64,000 nucleotides of DNA from Roseateles_B sp041913905. Lineage in GTDB: Bacteria; Pseudomonadota; Gammaproteobacteria; Burkholderiales; Burkholderiaceae_C. The stretch spans positions 124,001-188,000 of the forward strand of contig JAYSEK010000001.1 of assembly GCA_041913905.1 (NCBI GenBank), given 5' to 3'. Positions 8,265 through 17,454 of the stretch are shown here, piece after piece. The notes under the pieces are model-generated. The model was not told the origin of the DNA. It saw only the letters and a list, made by a program, of their open reading frames with translations, and searched no databases. The translations under genes and the position numbers were made by a program. Positions within the stretch are counted from its first letter, which is position 1, and the number at the start of each line of letters is the position of its first letter.

Positions 8265-9025
8265 CAGTGCGTCTCCGGCGGGTCACGCGGCTCGGTGGAG
8301 GCGGCGTCGTTCATGTCGTCTTCGGGCTCCGGCTCGGGCTCATTGCGCTTGGCGATGATGGTGGTGATGGCCGGGCCGGCCAGCGGGTCGGTGGCGCGGG
8401 CCAGCACATCGGCCAGCGAGCCGTCCAGCACGCGGGGGGCGAGCACGTCGTAGTCCAGCAGCAGGTCCAGCAGCGGGCCTTCGGCAATGTCCTCGCCGCG
8501 GCGGGTGATGAAGCCGTTGCGCTCCAGCAGCTTGAGGTTGGCGTCCAGGCGCATCTTCTTGCCCAGCTGGTTGCCGAAGTCGGCCAGCAGGCTGCGGTAG
8601 GACAGCGTGGGCGACACGCTCGATGCCAGCGGCAGCGGCTTGTCGGTGGCGAACATCTCGCCCTGCCCTTCGGTCTGCGCCTCGCTGCGGGCGATCTGGC
8701 GCTGGCGCTTGGGCAGGATGATCAGGGACCACAGCACCACCAGCAGGGCCACGCCGTCGCGCGGCAGGTCCAGGTTGTTGTTGGAGGCCAGGCCCGTCTC
8801 GCCAAACACGGCCACCTCGGCCGGGCGCAGCATGGCCACGGTGATGTGGTCCGCGTAGAGGTTCTCGACCAGCTTCAGGCCGACGGCGGCCAGGCGGTCG
8901 TTCAGCGCGGCCCAGAGCTCGGTGTCGATCAGGGCGCGGCGCACCAGGGCGTGGCTGCGGGGCAGCCAGCGGCGCGCGATCAATTGCGCGGCCAGGTGGG
9001 CCGCGTCGTCCAGGGTATTGCTCAT
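8264..9025 (-). CDS. mksE: MksE-like condensin accessory protein
   Basis: This 253-residue protein matches the size and place of MukE/MksE subunits (winged-helix proteins that bind the kleisin). Visible features are a helical N-terminus, segments resembling winged helices (LRPAEVAVFGETG, LLERNGFITRRGEDIAEGPLLDLLLDY) and an acidic C-terminal tail. Both ends are coupled: the start overlaps the stop of mksF (ATGA) and the stop shares one base with the mksB start. The assignment rests mainly on operon position and size, as the primary sequence of this family diverges widely. Confidence 0.75.
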   Translation of the reverse strand: MSNTLDDAAHLAAQLIARRWLPRSHALVRRALIDTELWAALNDRLAAVGLKLVENLYADHITVAMLRPAEVAVFGETGLASNNNLDLPRDGVALLVVLWSLIILPKRQRQIARSEAQTEGQGEMFATDKPLPLASSVSPTLSYRSLLADFGNQLGKKMRLDANLKLLERNGFITRRGEDIAEGPLLDLLLDYDVLAPRVLDGSLADVLARATDPLAGPAITTIIAKRNEPEPEPEDDMNDAASTEPRDPPETH

Positions 9026-10452
9026 GATTCGGAGGCGGGGCTGGTGGCGGCGTGGGGTTCGGGGACAGCGGCGGAGGCAGGGGCGGCCAGCTCGGGTGGC
9101 AGCATCGCCTGCCCGTCCTCATCCACCGGCAGCAGATGGCCACGGCTCATCCATTGCACGAATTCGTCCTCGACCTCGCCCTGCTCGACGGACCAGCGCA
9201 CGCGCCAGGGCTGGCGGGCCATGTCGCCGGTCGCGCCCTGCAGATGCTGGGCCTGCGGGTCGCCCAGCAAAGGCAGCAGCTGGGCACGGTAGGCCGCGCG
9301 GGCATAGCTGCCGCCCAGCACGGCCGGGGTCAGGTCTTGCGCACCGCGGCCTTCGTTCTGCCACTGGCCCAGCAGGGCCTGCAGGCCGGCCAGGTCCGCG
9401 GGCAGGCTCATCACCGCCAGCTGGCCTTCCGGCGCCACCAGGCCGGCCGGCAGCGGCTCGGGCGTGGGCGGCTTGGGGCGGTCGCGCTCGAACTCGGCTT
9501 CGCAGGTGTCCAGCAGTTCGTGCTGGGCCACCATCACCGGCAGCACGGGGCGCGAGAGCGCGCCCAGGCTGAGGTTTTCGAGGAAGGGCACGTTCTGCAG
9601 CCAGCGCCGCACGTCGGTCGTGGTGATGCCGGTCGAGCCCAGGGTCACGCGCTGGCGGTCCACCTGCTGCAGCGCGCGGTTGAACTGGCTGGCCATGGCC
9701 AGCAGCCGTGCCTGGGCCAGGCCCAGTTCGCGGGCCAGACGCTCCAGGCGCGCGTTGCCGTCGGCCTGGGCCTGCTCGATGATGGCCGAGAGCGCCTCGC
9801 TGGCACGCTCCACCAGCCCGAGCGCCCGCTCGAAGCGCTGGCGCGCACGGCGCAGGTGAAATTCCGAACCGCTGGCAATGGCGTCGGCGAACTCGTCATA
9901 CAGCCGCGCCAGTTGGGCCTGCAGGTGGTGCAGCTGGGCCGGGTCCAGGGTGCCGAGCTGGTGGGCGCCGGCCACATTGGCCAGCAGCGCAGCCAGGTCG
10001 GCGTCCTGCTCGCCCGCCACGGTCAGCGGCGAGAGCAGGCCCACCAGCTGCTGGGCCAGCGGCGTGATGCTGTACTGCTGGTTGGAGCCGTCCCAGGCCA
10101 GCAGCTGGGCCTCGCGCAGGCGCTTGAGCACCAGCTCCAGGGCCTCGTCGCGCAGGGCGTGGAAATGGCGGTTGAGCGTGTCGCGCGGCAGGCGGGATTC
10201 CGGCAGCGCCATCAGCTCCATGAAGACCCAAAGTCGCAGGCGCACCAAAGCCGCCGGCCCGTGGAACAGGGCCCGCATGGCCTGGATCAGTGCTTCGTTG
10301 CGCTCCAGCTGCCACCACAGCAGGGCTTCGCCGGGCACGGCGCCTTCGCGGAAGTAGTCCTCGAAGCGCGGCGCTTCGGTGGCCTCATCAAAGCGCTCGG
10401 CCGCGGCGTCCTGTTCAGGCAGGGCCGCGGCACGGGTCTGGAAATCGGTCAT
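9022..10452 (-). CDS. mksF: MksF-like kleisin of a MukBEF/MksBEF condensin
   Basis: This 476-residue protein fits MukF/MksF: an N-terminal winged-helix region with helices around residues 40-160, a long helical middle (about 175-280) for dimerisation and SMC contact, and a Pro/Ala-rich linker before a C-terminal domain (about 335-450). It would bridge the heads of MksB. A reverse copy of the dispersed 14-mer (9327-9340) adds QDLTP at about residue 372, in the linker region, so the repeat has entered a core chromosome-segregation gene. It begins 30 bases after the stop of parC on the same strand, so co-transcription with topoisomerase IV is likely. Confidence 0.78.
   Translation of the reverse strand: MTDFQTRAAALPEQDAAAERFDEATEAPRFEDYFREGAVPGEALLWWQLERNEALIQAMRALFHGPAALVRLRLWVFMELMALPESRLPRDTLNRHFHALRDEALELVLKRLREAQLLAWDGSNQQYSITPLAQQLVGLLSPLTVAGEQDADLAALLANVAGAHQLGTLDPAQLHHLQAQLARLYDEFADAIASGSEFHLRRARQRFERALGLVERASEALSAIIEQAQADGNARLERLARELGLAQARLLAMASQFNRALQQVDRQRVTLGSTGITTTDVRRWLQNVPFLENLSLGALSRPVLPVMVAQHELLDTCEAEFERDRPKPPTPEPLPAGLVAPEGQLAVMSLPADLAGLQALLGQWQNEGRGAQDLTPAVLGGSYARAAYRAQLLPLLGDPQAQHLQGATGDMARQPWRVRWSVEQGEVEDEFVQWMSRGHLLPVDEDGQAMLPPELAAPASAAVPEPHAATSPASES
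9327..9340 (+). repeat. Dispersed 14-mer, copy 3 (in mksF)
   Basis: Exact copy; because mksF is on the minus strand it is read QDLTP. Confidence 0.85.
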
Positions 10453-10482
10453 CGCGCGGATTATCCCTGGACCGGACGGCGC

Positions 10483-12846
10483 TCAGCCGGCCAGCACGCG
10501 GGCCACCTTCTGCAGGCCCTCGACCGGCTTGCCCTTGCGTGCGCGCTTGCCGGCATAGGCGGCCAGGCCGGCGCCCTTGAGCAGCTCCTCCTTGGGCTTG
10601 CCGCCGCGGCCCGAGCCCAGCACCTGCAGGGTCTGGGTGAAGGCCGCCACGCTCAGCAGCAGGTCCTTGCCTTCCAGTTCCATCAAGGTCAGGCCACGGC
10701 CGCCCTTGGGCTGGTGCTTGAGCTCATCGAGCGCGTAGGTCAGCAGCCGGCCATTGAGCGAGAGGCAGGCAATCTGCACCCCCAGCACCTCGCCCGCAGG
10801 CACGGGGCTGGGCGGCAGCGGCTTCTCCTCGCCTTCCAGGCTCAGGAAGGTCTTGCCGGCCTTCTGGCGGCTGATGAGATCCCCCACCTGCGCGATCAAA
10901 CCGAAGCCGCCGGTGTTGGCCAGCACCAGGCGCTGCGCCACAGCAGCGGCCCAGTAGTGGACGATCTGCGTGCCGCTCTCCAGCTCGATCAGCGTGGTGA
11001 TGGGCTGGCCGTCGCCGCGCCCGCCGGGCAGGGCTGAGACGGGCACCGAGTACACCCGGCCATTGCTGCCGAACACGATCAGCGGGTCCACGCTGCGGCA
11101 GGGGAAGACGCCGTAGAGCTGGTCGCCCGACTTGAAGGACAGCGCGGCCGGATCGACCTCATGGCCCTTGAGTGCACGCACCCAGCCCTTCATGGAGACG
11201 ACCACCGTCACCGGCTCGTCCACCACCTTGATCTCGGCCACGACCTTCTTCTCTTCCTGGATCAGGGTGCGGCGCTCGTCGCCGTAGGTCTTGGCGTCAG
11301 CCTCGATCTCCTTGACCACGGTGCGCTTGAGCACGCCGGGGTTGTCCAGGATGTCCTGCAGCTTGTGCTGCTCCTCGCGCAGGCTCTTCAACTCCTGCTC
11401 GATCTTGAGGGCTTCCAGGCGGGCCAGTTGGCGCAGGCGGATCTCGAGGATGTCCTCGGCCTGGCGGTCGGACAGCCTGAAGCGCTCGATCAGCGCGGCC
11501 TTGGGCTCGTCGCTGTTGCGGATGATGCGGATCACCTCATCGATGTTCAGCAGCACCAGCTGGCGGCCTTCCAGCACGTGGATGCGGTCCAGCACCTTGT
11601 CCAGGCGATGGCGGGTGCGGCGCTCGACGGTGGCCAGGCGATAGCCCAGCCACTCGCTCAGGATCTGGCGCAGGCTCTTCTGCGTGGGCCGGCCGTCGGC
11701 GCCGATCATGGTCAGGTTGATCGAGGCGCTGCTCTCCAGGCTGGTGTGCGCCAGCAGCTGGGTGATGAGCTCCTGCTGCTCCACCGTGCGGCTCTTGGGC
11801 TCGAACACGAGGCGCACCGGCGCGTCCTTGCTGGACTCGTCGCGCACGCCGTCCAGCACCGCCAGGATGGAGGCCTTGAGCTGCTGCTGTTCTGCCGTCA
11901 GGGCCTTCTTGCCGGCCTTGATCTTGGGGTTGGTCAGCTCCTCGATCTCCTCCAGCACCTTCTGCGAGGAGGTGCCGTGCGGCAGCTCGGTGACCACCAG
12001 CTGCCACTGGCCGCGGGCCAGATCCTCGATCTTCCAGCGGGCGCGCAGCTTCAGCGAGCCGCGACCGCTGCGGTAGGCCGCCAGGATGTCCTCGGGCGAG
12101 GAGATCAGCTGGCCACCGCCCGGATAGTCCGGGCCGGGCAGATGGCTGAAGAGTTCTTCGTCGCTGAGCTTCTCGTTCTTCAGCAGGGCCACCGCAGCCG
12201 CGGCCACCTCGCGCAGGTTGTGGCTGGGCACCTCGGTGGCCAGGCCCACGGCAATGCCGGACGCCCCATTGAGCAGCACGAAGGGCAGACGCGCGGGCAG
12301 TTGGCGGGGCTCCTCGGTGGAGCCGTCGTAGTTGGGCACGAAGTCCACCGTGCCCTCGTCGATCTCATCGAGCAGCAGCCGGGTGATGGGCGCCAGGCGC
12401 GCTTCCGTGTAACGCATGGCCGCGGCGCCATCGCCGTCCCGGCTGCCGAAATTTCCTTGGCCGTCGATCAGCGGGTAGCGCTGGCTGAAGTCCTGGGCCA
12501 TGCGGACCAGGGCGTCGTAGGCTGCCTGGTCGCCGTGCGGGTGGAAGCGGCCCAGCACGTCACCGACCACGCGAGCGCTCTTGACCGCCTTGGGGCCGCT
12601 GGCCGTCGTGAAGGACAGGCCCATGCGCTCCATCGAGTACAGGATGCGGCGCTGCACCGGCTTCTGACCGTCGCAGACATCCGGCAGCGCGCGGCCCTTG
12701 ACCACCGAGAGCGCGTACTCCAGGTAGGCACGCTCGGCGTAATGGGCCAGGGTCAGGCTTGTGCCGTCGTCGCTGCCGCCGCCCGGCGCGGGCTGGGGCG
12801 GCGATTGCGGTTCGTCGAAATCGAAGGAGTTCTGGTTCATCGTCAT
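10483..12846 (-). CDS. parC: DNA topoisomerase IV subunit A
   Basis: This 787-residue protein has the type IIA breakage-reunion domain with the catalytic Tyr146 in AAMRYTEARL, the GSRDGDGAA loop before it, and a C-terminal half with beta-pinwheel-like strands (from about 500). The C-terminal domain is short, lacks a GyrA box and ends in a Lys-rich tail, supporting ParC over GyrA. Together with ParE it decatenates daughter chromosomes. In the quinolone-resistance region the sequence HPHGDQAAYD has Gln where E. coli ParC has Ser80 and Asp where it has Glu84. It lies between a lytic transglycosylase gene (36 bases upstream) and mksF (30 bases downstream). Confidence 0.96.
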   Translation of the reverse strand: MTMNQNSFDFDEPQSPPQPAPGGGSDDGTSLTLAHYAERAYLEYALSVVKGRALPDVCDGQKPVQRRILYSMERMGLSFTTASGPKAVKSARVVGDVLGRFHPHGDQAAYDALVRMAQDFSQRYPLIDGQGNFGSRDGDGAAAMRYTEARLAPITRLLLDEIDEGTVDFVPNYDGSTEEPRQLPARLPFVLLNGASGIAVGLATEVPSHNLREVAAAAVALLKNEKLSDEELFSHLPGPDYPGGGQLISSPEDILAAYRSGRGSLKLRARWKIEDLARGQWQLVVTELPHGTSSQKVLEEIEELTNPKIKAGKKALTAEQQQLKASILAVLDGVRDESSKDAPVRLVFEPKSRTVEQQELITQLLAHTSLESSASINLTMIGADGRPTQKSLRQILSEWLGYRLATVERRTRHRLDKVLDRIHVLEGRQLVLLNIDEVIRIIRNSDEPKAALIERFRLSDRQAEDILEIRLRQLARLEALKIEQELKSLREEQHKLQDILDNPGVLKRTVVKEIEADAKTYGDERRTLIQEEKKVVAEIKVVDEPVTVVVSMKGWVRALKGHEVDPAALSFKSGDQLYGVFPCRSVDPLIVFGSNGRVYSVPVSALPGGRGDGQPITTLIELESGTQIVHYWAAAVAQRLVLANTGGFGLIAQVGDLISRQKAGKTFLSLEGEEKPLPPSPVPAGEVLGVQIACLSLNGRLLTYALDELKHQPKGGRGLTLMELEGKDLLLSVAAFTQTLQVLGSGRGGKPKEELLKGAGLAAYAGKRARKGKPVEGLQKVARVLAG

Positions 12847-12882
12847 GGGGATTGGCGCCTTGCCTGCTGGCCTGGTACGGAC

Positions 12883-13584
12883 CTACTGCTGGGAGACCGG
12901 CGCGCTGTGGAATTGCATGCCCTGCAGCTGCTGGCTCTGGCTGCGCTGCAAGAGCGCCCAGTAGAGCTCCAGCACCATCTGCACATGGGCCTGGGTTTCG
13001 TCGATGGGAGGCATGCGCCCCCCGGCCTTGCGGACCGCCGTCTCGCCGGCGTTCCAGGCGGCCAGGGCCGCGTCGATGCGGCCGTAGCGCTTGATCAGGT
13101 CGGCCAGCATGCGGGCGCCGATCAGCACATTGCTGCGCGGCTCTCGCAGGCGCTGCTCGACGGGCTGGCGGGCTTCCGCCGCGGTGGCGTAGTGCTCGGC
13201 CGCGATGGCGGTGATCTGCATGAGGCCTGTCGCGCCGCGCGGGGAGACCACGTCGGCCTTGAAGCCGCTCTCCACCGCGATCATGGCCTTGAGCAGCTCC
13301 ATGTCCACGCCGCTTTGCTGCGAAGCTTCGCGCAGATAAGGCTGCACGGCCTTGACCTCGGGGGCGAACTCCAGCCAGGTCAGCAGCGATCGGCCATGGT
13401 CGGTCTTGCCCGGCACGCGCTGCGGGCGCGCGCCCAGGCTCATCACCGGCTGGTAGCGATCGTCCAGGCGCTGGCCCGCGAAATGCGCGACGCCGGCGTT
13501 GTCGACATAGGCCCACAGCTCTGCCCGCGCGGGCGAGGCCAGCATCGCCAGCGCCAGGATGGCCAGAAGCGCCAGGCCCTTCAT
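12883..13584 (-). CDS. Lytic transglycosylase with SLT domain
   Basis: This 233-residue exported enzyme has a signal peptide at 1-21 (cleavage after ASPARA), a short DUF4124-like segment (AELWAYVDNAGVAHFA) and an SLT goose-type lysozyme domain. The catalytic Glu is Glu105 in AVESGF, followed by GATGLMQIT (118-126) and ALAAWNAGE (174-182). It cleaves the peptidoglycan glycan strand in the periplasm, forming 1,6-anhydro ends. I chose the ATG at 13584, which overlaps the GNAT stop by four bases and leaves a proper signal peptide. Its place between topoisomerase IV subunits suggests wall remodelling co-expressed with chromosome segregation. Confidence 0.9.
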   Translation of the reverse strand: MKGLALLAILALAMLASPARAELWAYVDNAGVAHFAGQRLDDRYQPVMSLGARPQRVPGKTDHGRSLLTWLEFAPEVKAVQPYLREASQQSGVDMELLKAMIAVESGFKADVVSPRGATGLMQITAIAAEHYATAAEARQPVEQRLREPRSNVLIGARMLADLIKRYGRIDAALAAWNAGETAVRKAGGRMPPIDETQAHVQMVLELYWALLQRSQSQQLQGMQFHSAPVSQQ

Positions 13585-14129
13585 GCCAGCTCCTCGTTCA
13601 TGGCACGCCGCGCCTGGTACTCGCGGTCCAGCATGGACATCACGATGAGGCTGTCGTAGCCGTCGGCACCTTCGATGCTGACGCGCACGCTCTCGCGCAG
13701 CCGGCCTTCCTCGACGAAGCCTTCGCTGCGATAGAGCGCCTGGGCACGGGTGTTGAGCCCCTTCACGTCCAGCCAGAAGCGGTGCGCATGCAGTTGCTGG
13801 AAGGCCAGCTGCTTGAGCAGGCGCAGGCAGGCGCGGCCCACGCCCTGCCCTTTGGGCTGCAGCACCATGCGCTTCAACTCCACCGAGCGGTTGGGGTTGC
13901 GGCAACCCTGCAGGATCACGAATCCGGCAGCTTCGGGCTGGGTTTGCAGATCCGCCCCCCACTCCACGATGAAGTGCCGCGAATCCGGAAAGCGGATGGC
14001 GCCCTCGTGCTGGGTGCGCTCCCAGGGCGTGATGAAGGGCAGGTTGGCCGCATCCTGCTCCACCGAGACCACGAAGTCCAGGTCCGAGAGCATGGTGGGG
14101 CGCAGGTGCACGCGGGGCAGGCCGTTCAT
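13581..14129 (-). CDS. GNAT-family N-acetyltransferase
   Basis: A 182-residue GNAT protein. The acetyl-CoA pyrophosphate loop is visible as PKGQGVGRACL (motif A), preceded by the beta-strand VELKRMVL and followed by WLDVKGLNTRAQALYRSEGF, typical of ribosomal-protein or small-molecule acetyltransferases. The substrate is unknown. It starts 4 bases after the stop of an acetylpolyamine amidohydrolase and overlaps the transglycosylase gene, so an acetyltransferase and a deacetylase are translated back to back. The longer frame upstream is not needed; the ATG at 14129 begins right before the fold. Confidence 0.86.
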   Translation of the reverse strand: MNGLPRVHLRPTMLSDLDFVVSVEQDAANLPFITPWERTQHEGAIRFPDSRHFIVEWGADLQTQPEAAGFVILQGCRNPNRSVELKRMVLQPKGQGVGRACLRLLKQLAFQQLHAHRFWLDVKGLNTRAQALYRSEGFVEEGRLRESVRVSIEGADGYDSLIVMSMLDREYQARRAMNEELA

Positions 14130-14133
14130 GGCA

Positions 14134-15186
<1,053 letters not shown>

Positions 15187-15213
15187 GGGATTCCCGGCAA
15201 TGCTTGGTGCTGA

Positions 15214-15227
15214 GGGTCAGGTCTTGC
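15214..15227 (+). repeat. Dispersed 14-mer, copy 4 (between parE and aphA)
   Basis: Exact copy in the 52-base gap between two genes of the chromosome-topology operon. Confidence 0.85.
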
Positions 15228-15238
15228 TTGGCCTGGGC

Positions 15239-17317
15239 TCAGATATCGACCTCGACGGAGTCGCCATGCAGCTCCATCAGCTCGCGGCGCGAGGCGGCTT
15301 CGCCCTTGCCCATCAGCTTGTTGATCGCGCCCTCGGTGGCGGCGAAGTCGAACATGCCGTAGGCGACCTGCATCAGGCGGCGGGTCTCGGGGTTCAGCGT
15401 GGTGTCCCAGAGCTGCTCGGCACTCATCTCGCCCAGGCCCTTGAAGCGGCTGATGGTCCAGCTGTTCTCGCGGGCGCCTTCCTTGCGCAGCTTGTCCAGC
15501 GTGGCGGTCAGCTCGCCTTCGTCCAGCGCGTAGATCTTGGCGGCCGGCTTCTTGCCGCGGGCCGGGGCGTCCACGCGGAACAGCGGCGGGCGCGCCACGT
15601 AGATGTGGCCGGCCTCGACCAGCTTGGGGAAGTGGCGGAAGAACAGCGTCAGCAACAGGACCTGGATGTGGGAGCCGTCGACGTCGGCGTCCGACAGGAT
15701 GCAGATCTTGCCGTAGCGCAGATTGGCCAACAGGCCCCCAGGCTCGTACGCTTCGCGTCCATCTCCCCCCCCCACGGGGGCGCTCACGCCTTGGGACGGC
15801 CCGGCGGCGTTCGGATGGAGCGGCGTGTCAGGCCCATGCGGATCCACGCCGATGGCCACCGAGATGTCGTGGATCTCGTTGTTCTTGAAGAGCAGGTCGC
15901 GCTCCACCTCCCAGGCGTTGAGCACCTTGCCGCGCAGGGGCAGGATGGCCTGGGTTTCCTTGTCGCGGCCCATCTTGGCCGAGCCGCCCGCCGAGTCGCC
16001 CTCCACCAGGAAGAGCTCGTTGTGCAGCAGGTCGCGGCTTTCGCAGTCGGTCAGCTTGCCGGGCAGCACGGCCACACCCGAGCCCTTGCGCTTCTCGACC
16101 TTCTGGCTGGCACGCTGGCGGGTCTGGGCCTGCTTGATGACCAGCTCGGCCAGCTTCTTGCCGAATTCCACATGCTGGTTGAGCCACAGCTCCAGCTGCG
16201 GCTTGACGAAGGCGGACACGAGGCGCAGCGCATCGCGCGAGTTCAGCCGCTCCTTGGTCTGCCCCTGGAACTGCGGGTCCAGCACCTTGGCCGAGAGCAC
16301 GAAACTGGCGCGCGAAAACACATCGTCCGGCATCAGCTTGACGCCCTTGGGCAGCAGGCTGTGCATCTCGATGAAGCTCTTGATCGCGCCGAAGAGGCCG
16401 TCCTTGAGGCCCGATTCATGCGTACCGCCCGCCACCGTGGGGATCAGGTTGACGTAGCTCTCGCGCATGACCTGACCCTCTTCGGTGAAGGCCACGCACC
16501 AGGCGGCGCCCTCGCCCTCGGCGAAGTTCTCGGTCTCGGCCTTGCTGGCGTACTGCTCGCCCTCGAACAGCGGGATCAGGGGATCGCTGGTGAGCGTCTG
16601 CATCAGGTAGTCGCGCAGGCCGCCCTTGTAGGCCCAGGTCTGGACCTCGCCGGTCTTCTCCTGCTTGAGCGTCACCGTCACGCCCGGCATCAGCACGGCC
16701 TTGGAGCGCAGCAGGTGCACCAGCTCGCCCTTGGGCAGGTCCGGGCTTTCGAAGTACTTGGCGTCGGGCCAGACCCGCACCGTCGTGCCCTGCTTGCGAT
16801 CGCCGCTGGCGGCCGGGCGCACGCTGACAGGCTCGACGACGTCGCCCGCCTCAAAGGCCAGGCGCGCCACCTGCTTCTCGCGCCAGACCGTCACCTCCAG
16901 GCGCTTCGCCAGCGCATTGGTCACGCTCACGCCCACGCCGTGCAGGCCGCCGGAAAAGCTGTAGGCGCCGCCGGAGCCCTTGTCGAACTTGCCGCCGGCA
17001 TGCAGCCGGGTGAAGACGATCTCCACCACCGGCACGCCCTCTTCCGGGTGCAGGCCGAAGGGGATGCCGCGGCCGTCGTCCTCGATGGTGATCGAGCCGT
17101 CGGTGTGCTGGGTGAGGTCGATGCGGCGGCCGAAGCCGGCCAGGGCCTCATCGGCGGCGTTGTCGATCACCTCCTGGATGATGTGCAGGGGGTTGTCCGT
17201 CCGGGTGTACATGCCCGGACGCTGCTTGACGGGTTCCAGGCCCTTGAGAACGCGGATCGAGGCCTCGCCATAGCCGGAGGCCGGGGCGGTGGTGGAGGAG
17301 ACTGCTTTGCTTGCCAT
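15239..17317 (-). CDS. parE: DNA topoisomerase IV subunit B with an extra TOPRIM insert
   Basis: This 692-residue protein has an N-terminal GHKL ATPase (IDNAADEA at 51-58, DDGRG at 81-85, GGLHGVGVS at 123-131), a transducer domain and a TOPRIM domain with EGDSAGG (439-445) and DADVDGSH (543-550). Its length and the lack of a GyrB-type large insert support ParE. Between GVDPHG and LLANLRYGK, where E. coli ParE has only a few residues, about 33 extra Gly/Pro/Ala-rich residues (497-529) are present. This stretch has the look of an interspersed repeat inserted in frame. It is the first gene of an eight-gene minus-strand run ending in mksB. Confidence 0.95.
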   Translation of the reverse strand: MASKAVSSTTAPASGYGEASIRVLKGLEPVKQRPGMYTRTDNPLHIIQEVIDNAADEALAGFGRRIDLTQHTDGSITIEDDGRGIPFGLHPEEGVPVVEIVFTRLHAGGKFDKGSGGAYSFSGGLHGVGVSVTNALAKRLEVTVWREKQVARLAFEAGDVVEPVSVRPAASGDRKQGTTVRVWPDAKYFESPDLPKGELVHLLRSKAVLMPGVTVTLKQEKTGEVQTWAYKGGLRDYLMQTLTSDPLIPLFEGEQYASKAETENFAEGEGAAWCVAFTEEGQVMRESYVNLIPTVAGGTHESGLKDGLFGAIKSFIEMHSLLPKGVKLMPDDVFSRASFVLSAKVLDPQFQGQTKERLNSRDALRLVSAFVKPQLELWLNQHVEFGKKLAELVIKQAQTRQRASQKVEKRKGSGVAVLPGKLTDCESRDLLHNELFLVEGDSAGGSAKMGRDKETQAILPLRGKVLNAWEVERDLLFKNNEIHDISVAIGVDPHGPDTPLHPNAAGPSQGVSAPVGGGDGREAYEPGGLLANLRYGKICILSDADVDGSHIQVLLLTLFFRHFPKLVEAGHIYVARPPLFRVDAPARGKKPAAKIYALDEGELTATLDKLRKEGARENSWTISRFKGLGEMSAEQLWDTTLNPETRRLMQVAYGMFDFAATEGAINKLMGKGEAASRRELMELHGDSVEVDI
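15731..15829 (-). repeat. Repeat-like in-frame insertion in parE
   Basis: A 99-base segment (codons 497-529 of parE) has composition unlike the flanks: a run of nine C followed by ACGGGGG (a short hairpin), then a segment reading CTTGGGACGGCCCGGCGG on the plus strand. It codes for the low-complexity stretch HPNAAGPSQGVSAPVGGG and following residues. From memory, comadjacent families of Burkholderiales carry dispersed elements of this pattern (C-run, G-run, then GGCCCGGCGG). This is the only copy in the window, so its repeat nature is inferred. Confidence 0.55.
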
Positions 17318-17454
17318 GGCGGCGATTGTAGGGAGGCGCCGGTGCCCGTCCGGCGACGGCGTCCGGGGGAATCCCCGAGCCTGACTTGGGTCGATCGGCC
17401 TATTTCCGTCGTAGCATCCGCCACCTTGCTGAAGACTCCTGAGGGCCGCCCGTC

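Noticed and set aside
5556..8453. A 965-codon plus-strand open frame opposite mksB
   Set aside because: It is the antisense of a conserved SMC gene in GC-rich DNA; its protein is rich in Gly, Leu, Gln and His with no motif. Similar long shadow frames lie opposite mksF, parC, parE, prsT and mrcA.
5433..10452. A Wadjet (JetABCD) defence system
   Set aside because: The three condensin-like genes fit, but a jetD TOPRIM nuclease gene is absent: the next genes are mgtC on one side and parC on the other. A housekeeping MksBEF is more likely.
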